This document shows positions 61,019 to 64,000 of a stretch of 64,000 nucleotides of DNA, piece after piece. Source of the stretch: JAKFDI01 sp044508835 (GTDB lineage: Bacteria; Pseudomonadota; Gammaproteobacteria; Burkholderiales; Burkholderiaceae_C). The notes below the pieces were generated by a model. The model made no database searches and was not told the DNA's origin. It saw only the letters and a program-made list of their open reading frames with translations. Both the position numbers and the translations under genes were made by a program. Each line of letters starts with the position of its first letter. Position 1 is the stretch's first letter. Location: the NCBI GenBank assembly GCA_044508835.1, contig JBIQHD010000007.1:1-64000 (forward strand). The letters are read 5' to 3'.

Positions 61019-63895
61019 TCACTTGGCCGGCAGGGCCTCGGCGCCGGCGTCGGCGCGCGCCTGCAGCAGCTCCGCCTGCCGGCGCGAGAAGCGCTCGTGC
61101 GCCTGCTGCCAGGCCGAGGGCTGCATCACGCGCGCCACCTGCACGGCGGTGACCTTGTACTCGGGGCAGTTGGTCGCCCAGTCGGAGTTGTCGGTGGTGA
61201 CGACGTTGGCGCCCGACTCGGGGAAGTGGAAGGTGGTGTAGACCACGCCCGGGCGCACGCGGTCGGTCACGTCGGCATGCATCACGGTGTCGCCGGCGCG
61301 GCTGTGCAGGCTGACCCAGTCGCCGTCGCGGATGCCGCGCTCCTCGGCGTCGTGCGGATGGATCTCGACCACGTCCTCGCCGTGCCAGCGCACGTTCTCC
61401 GTGCGCCGCGTCTGCGCGCCCACGTTGTACTGCGACAGGATGCGCCCGGTGGTGAGCAGCAGCGGGAAGCGGCGCGTGACCTTCTCGTCGGAGGCCACGT
61501 ACTGCGTGACGATGAAGCGCCCCTTGCCGCGCACGAACCGGCCCACGTGCATGGTGGGCGTGCCGTCGGGCGCGGCGTCGTTGCAGGGCCACTGCACGCT
61601 GCCGCCCATGCGGTCGATGGTGTCGAAGCTCACGCCGGCGAAGGTGGGCGTGAGCGCGGCGATCTCGTCCATGATCTGCGACGGGTGCGCGTAGCGCATC
61701 GGGTAGCCGAGCGCGCACGACAGCTTCTGCGTCACCTCCCAGTCGCCGTAGCCGCCCGGCGGCGGCACGATCCGGCGCACGCGCGAGATGCGCCGCTCGG
61801 CGTTGGTGAAGGTGCCGTCCTTCTCCAGGAACGACGAGCCGGGCAGGAACACGTGCGCGTACTTGGCCGTCTCGTTGAGGAAGATGTCCTGCACCACGAT
61901 GCACTCCATCGCCATCAGGGCGGCGGCCACGTGCTGGGTGTCGGGGTCGGACTGGGCGATGTCCTCGCCCTGGCAGTACAGGCCCTTGAAGCTGCCGCCG
62001 AGCGCCGCGTCGAACATGTTGGGGATGCGCAGGCCCGGCTCGGGGTCGATGTCCACGCCCCAGGCATCCTCGAAGGAGGCGCGCACGGTGCTGTCGGACA
62101 CGTGCCGGTAGCCGGTGAGCTCGTGCGGGAACGAGCCCATGTCGCACGAGCCCTGCACGTTGTTCTGGCCGCGCAGCGGGTTCAGGCCCACGCCCTCGCG
62201 GCCGACGTTGCCGGTGGCCATGGCGAGGTTGGCGATGGCGATCACCGCGGTGGAGCCCTGGCTGTGCTCGGTCACGCCCAGGCCGTAGTAGATGGCGCCG
62301 TTGCCGCCGCCGGTGTACAGCCGCGCGGCGGCGCGCAGTTCGGCCGCGGGCACGCCGGTCTCGGCCTCGGTGGCCTCGGGCGAGTTCTCCGGGCGGGCGA
62401 CGAACTCGCGCCACTCGCCGAAGGACTTGGCGTCGCAACGCTCGGCCACGTAGGCCTCGTCGACCAGGCCCTCGGTGACGACGACGTGCGCCATCGCCGT
62501 GACCACGGCCACGTTGGTGCCGGGGCGCAGCTGCAGGTGGTGCGCGGCGCGCACGTGCGGCGACTTGACGAGGTCGATGCGCCGCGGGTCGATGACGATC
62601 AGCTTCGCGCCCTCGCGCAGGCGCCGCTTCATGCGCGAGCCGAACACCGGGTGCGCGTCGGTCGGGTTGGCGCCGATGACGAGGATCACGTCGGCCTGCT
62701 CCACCGAGCGGAAGGTCTGCGTGCCGGCCGAGGTGCCCAGCGTCGCGCCCAGCCCGTAGCCCGTGGGCGAGTGGCACACGCGGGCGCAGGTGTCGACGTT
62801 GTTGTTGCCGAAGGCCGCGCGCACGAGCTTCTGCACGAGGTAGGCCTCCTCGTTGGTGCAGCGCGAGGACGTGAGGCCGCCGATGGCGCCGCGCCCGTAC
62901 TTGGCCTGCAACCGCTTGAACTCGGAGGCGGCGTGGGCGATGGCCTCGTCCCAGCTCACCTCGCGCCACGGGTCGGTGATCCTGGCGCGGACCATCGGCC
63001 GGGTGATGCGGTCCTTGTGCGTGGTGTAGCCCCAGGCGAAGCGCCCCTTCACGCAGGCGTGGCCCTCGTTGGCGCGGCCGTCCTTCCACGGCACCATGCG
63101 CACGACCTGGTCGCCCTTCATCTCGGCCTTGAAGCCGCAGCCCACGCCGCAGTAGCCGCAGGTGGTGATCTCGCTGCGCTCGGCCGGGCCGGCTTCGATG
63201 AGCGACTTCTCCCTGAGCGAATCGGTGGGGCAGGCAGCCACGCAGGCGCCGCAGCTCACGCACTCGGAGTCCATGAACGCCTCGTCCTGGCCCGCCGACA
63301 CGCGCGAGCCGAAGCCGCGCCCGCTGATGGTCAGCGCGAAGGTGCCCTGCGTCTCCTCGCAGGCGCGCACGCAGCGGTTGCAGACGATGCACTGCGCCGG
63401 GTCGTAGGTGAAGTAGGGGTTGGATTCGTCCTTGGCCAGGCACGCATGGCTCTCGCCCTCGAAGCCGTAGCGCACGGCCTCCACCCCGACGGCGAGCGCC
63501 ATGTCCTGCAGCTCGTTGCCGCGCCCGGGCACGGGAGCGGCCTCGGCGCCGGCGGGCAGGTCCGACAGGTACAGCTCCATCACGCCGCGGCGCAGCTGCT
63601 GCAGCCGCGGCGTCTGCGTGCGCACCTTCATGCCGTTCTCGGCCGGCGTGGTGCATGAGGCGGGGAAGCCGCGGCGGCCCTCGACCTCCACCAGGCACAG
63701 GCGGCAGGAGCCGAAGGGCTCCAGGCTGTCGGTGGCGCACAGCTTGGGCACCATCACCGCCGCCTCGGCCGCGGCTCGCATCAGCGAAGTGCCTTCGGGC
63801 ACGGTCACGGCCACGCCGTCGATCTCCAGCGTGACCTCGCGCTCGGCCACGCGCGCGGGCGTGCCGTAGTCGATCTCGTTCGTCGGTTCGAGCAT
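61019..63895 (-). CDS. fdsA: NAD-dependent formate dehydrogenase alpha subunit
   Basis: 958 residues. Catalytic Mo-bis-MGD subunit oxidising formate to CO2. Order: N-terminal [2Fe-2S] domain (PFGSCRLCLVEV, SCTTPAENGM), two ferredoxin clusters (CIVCNRCVRACEE and CVSCGACVAACP), the catalytic-domain cluster TTCGYCGVGC, and the active-site Cys in DTCARVCHSPTGYGLG (Cys, not selenocysteine), followed by molybdopterin-dinucleotide binding. GAGAGGAG precedes the ATG; 12 bp after fdsB. Confidence 0.97.
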   Translation of the reverse strand: MLEPTNEIDYGTPARVAEREVTLEIDGVAVTVPEGTSLMRAAAEAAVMVPKLCATDSLEPFGSCRLCLVEVEGRRGFPASCTTPAENGMKVRTQTPRLQQLRRGVMELYLSDLPAGAEAAPVPGRGNELQDMALAVGVEAVRYGFEGESHACLAKDESNPYFTYDPAQCIVCNRCVRACEETQGTFALTISGRGFGSRVSAGQDEAFMDSECVSCGACVAACPTDSLREKSLIEAGPAERSEITTCGYCGVGCGFKAEMKGDQVVRMVPWKDGRANEGHACVKGRFAWGYTTHKDRITRPMVRARITDPWREVSWDEAIAHAASEFKRLQAKYGRGAIGGLTSSRCTNEEAYLVQKLVRAAFGNNNVDTCARVCHSPTGYGLGATLGTSAGTQTFRSVEQADVILVIGANPTDAHPVFGSRMKRRLREGAKLIVIDPRRIDLVKSPHVRAAHHLQLRPGTNVAVVTAMAHVVVTEGLVDEAYVAERCDAKSFGEWREFVARPENSPEATEAETGVPAAELRAAARLYTGGGNGAIYYGLGVTEHSQGSTAVIAIANLAMATGNVGREGVGLNPLRGQNNVQGSCDMGSFPHELTGYRHVSDSTVRASFEDAWGVDIDPEPGLRIPNMFDAALGGSFKGLYCQGEDIAQSDPDTQHVAAALMAMECIVVQDIFLNETAKYAHVFLPGSSFLEKDGTFTNAERRISRVRRIVPPPGGYGDWEVTQKLSCALGYPMRYAHPSQIMDEIAALTPTFAGVSFDTIDRMGGSVQWPCNDAAPDGTPTMHVGRFVRGKGRFIVTQYVASDEKVTRRFPLLLTTGRILSQYNVGAQTRRTENVRWHGEDVVEIHPHDAEERGIRDGDWVSLHSRAGDTVMHADVTDRVRPGVVYTTFHFPESGANVVTTDNSDWATNCPEYKVTAVQVARVMQPSAWQQAHERFSRRQAELLQARADAGAEALPAK

Positions 63896-63907
63896 GTCTT
63901 GCTCCTC

Positions 63908-64000
63908 TCAGGCCGGCTGGGGCGTGGTCGCCGGCAGCCCGAAGTCCTGCGGGAAATGGTTCAGGGCGGACAGCACCGGATACGGCGTCATGCCGCCCAT
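63908..64000 (-). CDS. fdsB: NAD-dependent formate dehydrogenase beta subunit, C-terminal end
   Basis: The last 30 codons before the TGA at 63908 read MGGMTPYPVLSALNHFPQDF and then GLPATTPQPA. This is the C-terminus typical of FdsB, the FMN/NAD subunit. The rest lies beyond the right edge, followed presumably by fdsG. Confidence 0.9.
   Translation of the reverse strand: MGGMTPYPVLSALNHFPQDFGLPATTPQPA

Overview
The window is a GC-rich (about 70%) bacterial chromosome segment. Gene content and order point to a betaproteobacterium of the order Burkholderiales, most likely Comamonadaceae or a close relative. The basis is the block gltB-dgt-aroBK-pilQPONM/ponA-cyaY-lptM, a Burkholderiales-type porin, coq7, ilvA, a soluble NAD-dependent formate dehydrogenase, and REP-like intergenic repeats of a kind familiar from that family. 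The genus is inference. No tRNA, rRNA, CRISPR array or prophage was seen.

Layout. 1-12.8 kb (minus strand): gltB (C-terminus off the left edge), a REP-associated transposase with a degenerate active site, then a compact run pilM-pilN-pilO-pilP-pilQ, an Ig-like lipoprotein, aroK, aroB and dgt. 13.0-16.0 kb: ponA (divergent), cyaY and the small lipoprotein lptM. 16.0-21.5 kb (minus): an oligopeptide/dipeptide ABC importer, oppB-A-C-D-F. 21.7-25.9 kb: a porin with its promoter and terminator, coq7, an OsmC-like protein, a probable small RNA with its own promoter and terminator and an exposed anti-Shine-Dalgarno loop, then ilvA. 26-27 kb: a divergent CobT paralogue. 27.1-38.6 kb: a type II secretion locus, gspC divergent from gspG-H-I-J-K and gspL-M-N-D-E-F. 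38.8-45.5 kb: a Lon-like AAA+ ATPase, a cytosolic 5'-nucleotidase, a NarL-type sensor kinase/response regulator pair and a surface lipoprotein. 45.7-57.7 kb: a cobalamin riboswitch followed by a tightly overlapping operon (btuB, cobU, btuF, btuC, btuD, cobO, cbiB, the threonine-P decarboxylase gene, cobQ, cobT, cobS, alpha-ribazole phosphatase) for corrinoid uptake and the late steps of B12 assembly; no corrin-ring genes are in view. 57.7-59.6 kb: an unrecognised 624-residue coiled-coil protein. 59.7-64 kb (minus): fdsB (end only), fdsA, fdhD, a 268-bp nested-palindrome element, and fdsD.

Genes are packed with ATGA/GTGA stop-start overlaps, so most blocks look translationally coupled. The most distinctive theme is repeats inserted exactly at such junctions without breaking expression: between gspL and gspM (creating a 58-codon ORF coupled at both ends), at the cobT-cobS junction, in the 3' end of cbiB (lengthening the protein), in the ponA N-terminus, and between fdhD and fdsD. 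The other points worth following are the anti-SD small RNA upstream of ilvA, the CobT paralogue whose catalytic Glu is Asp, and the transposase whose HUH motif has become EVQ.
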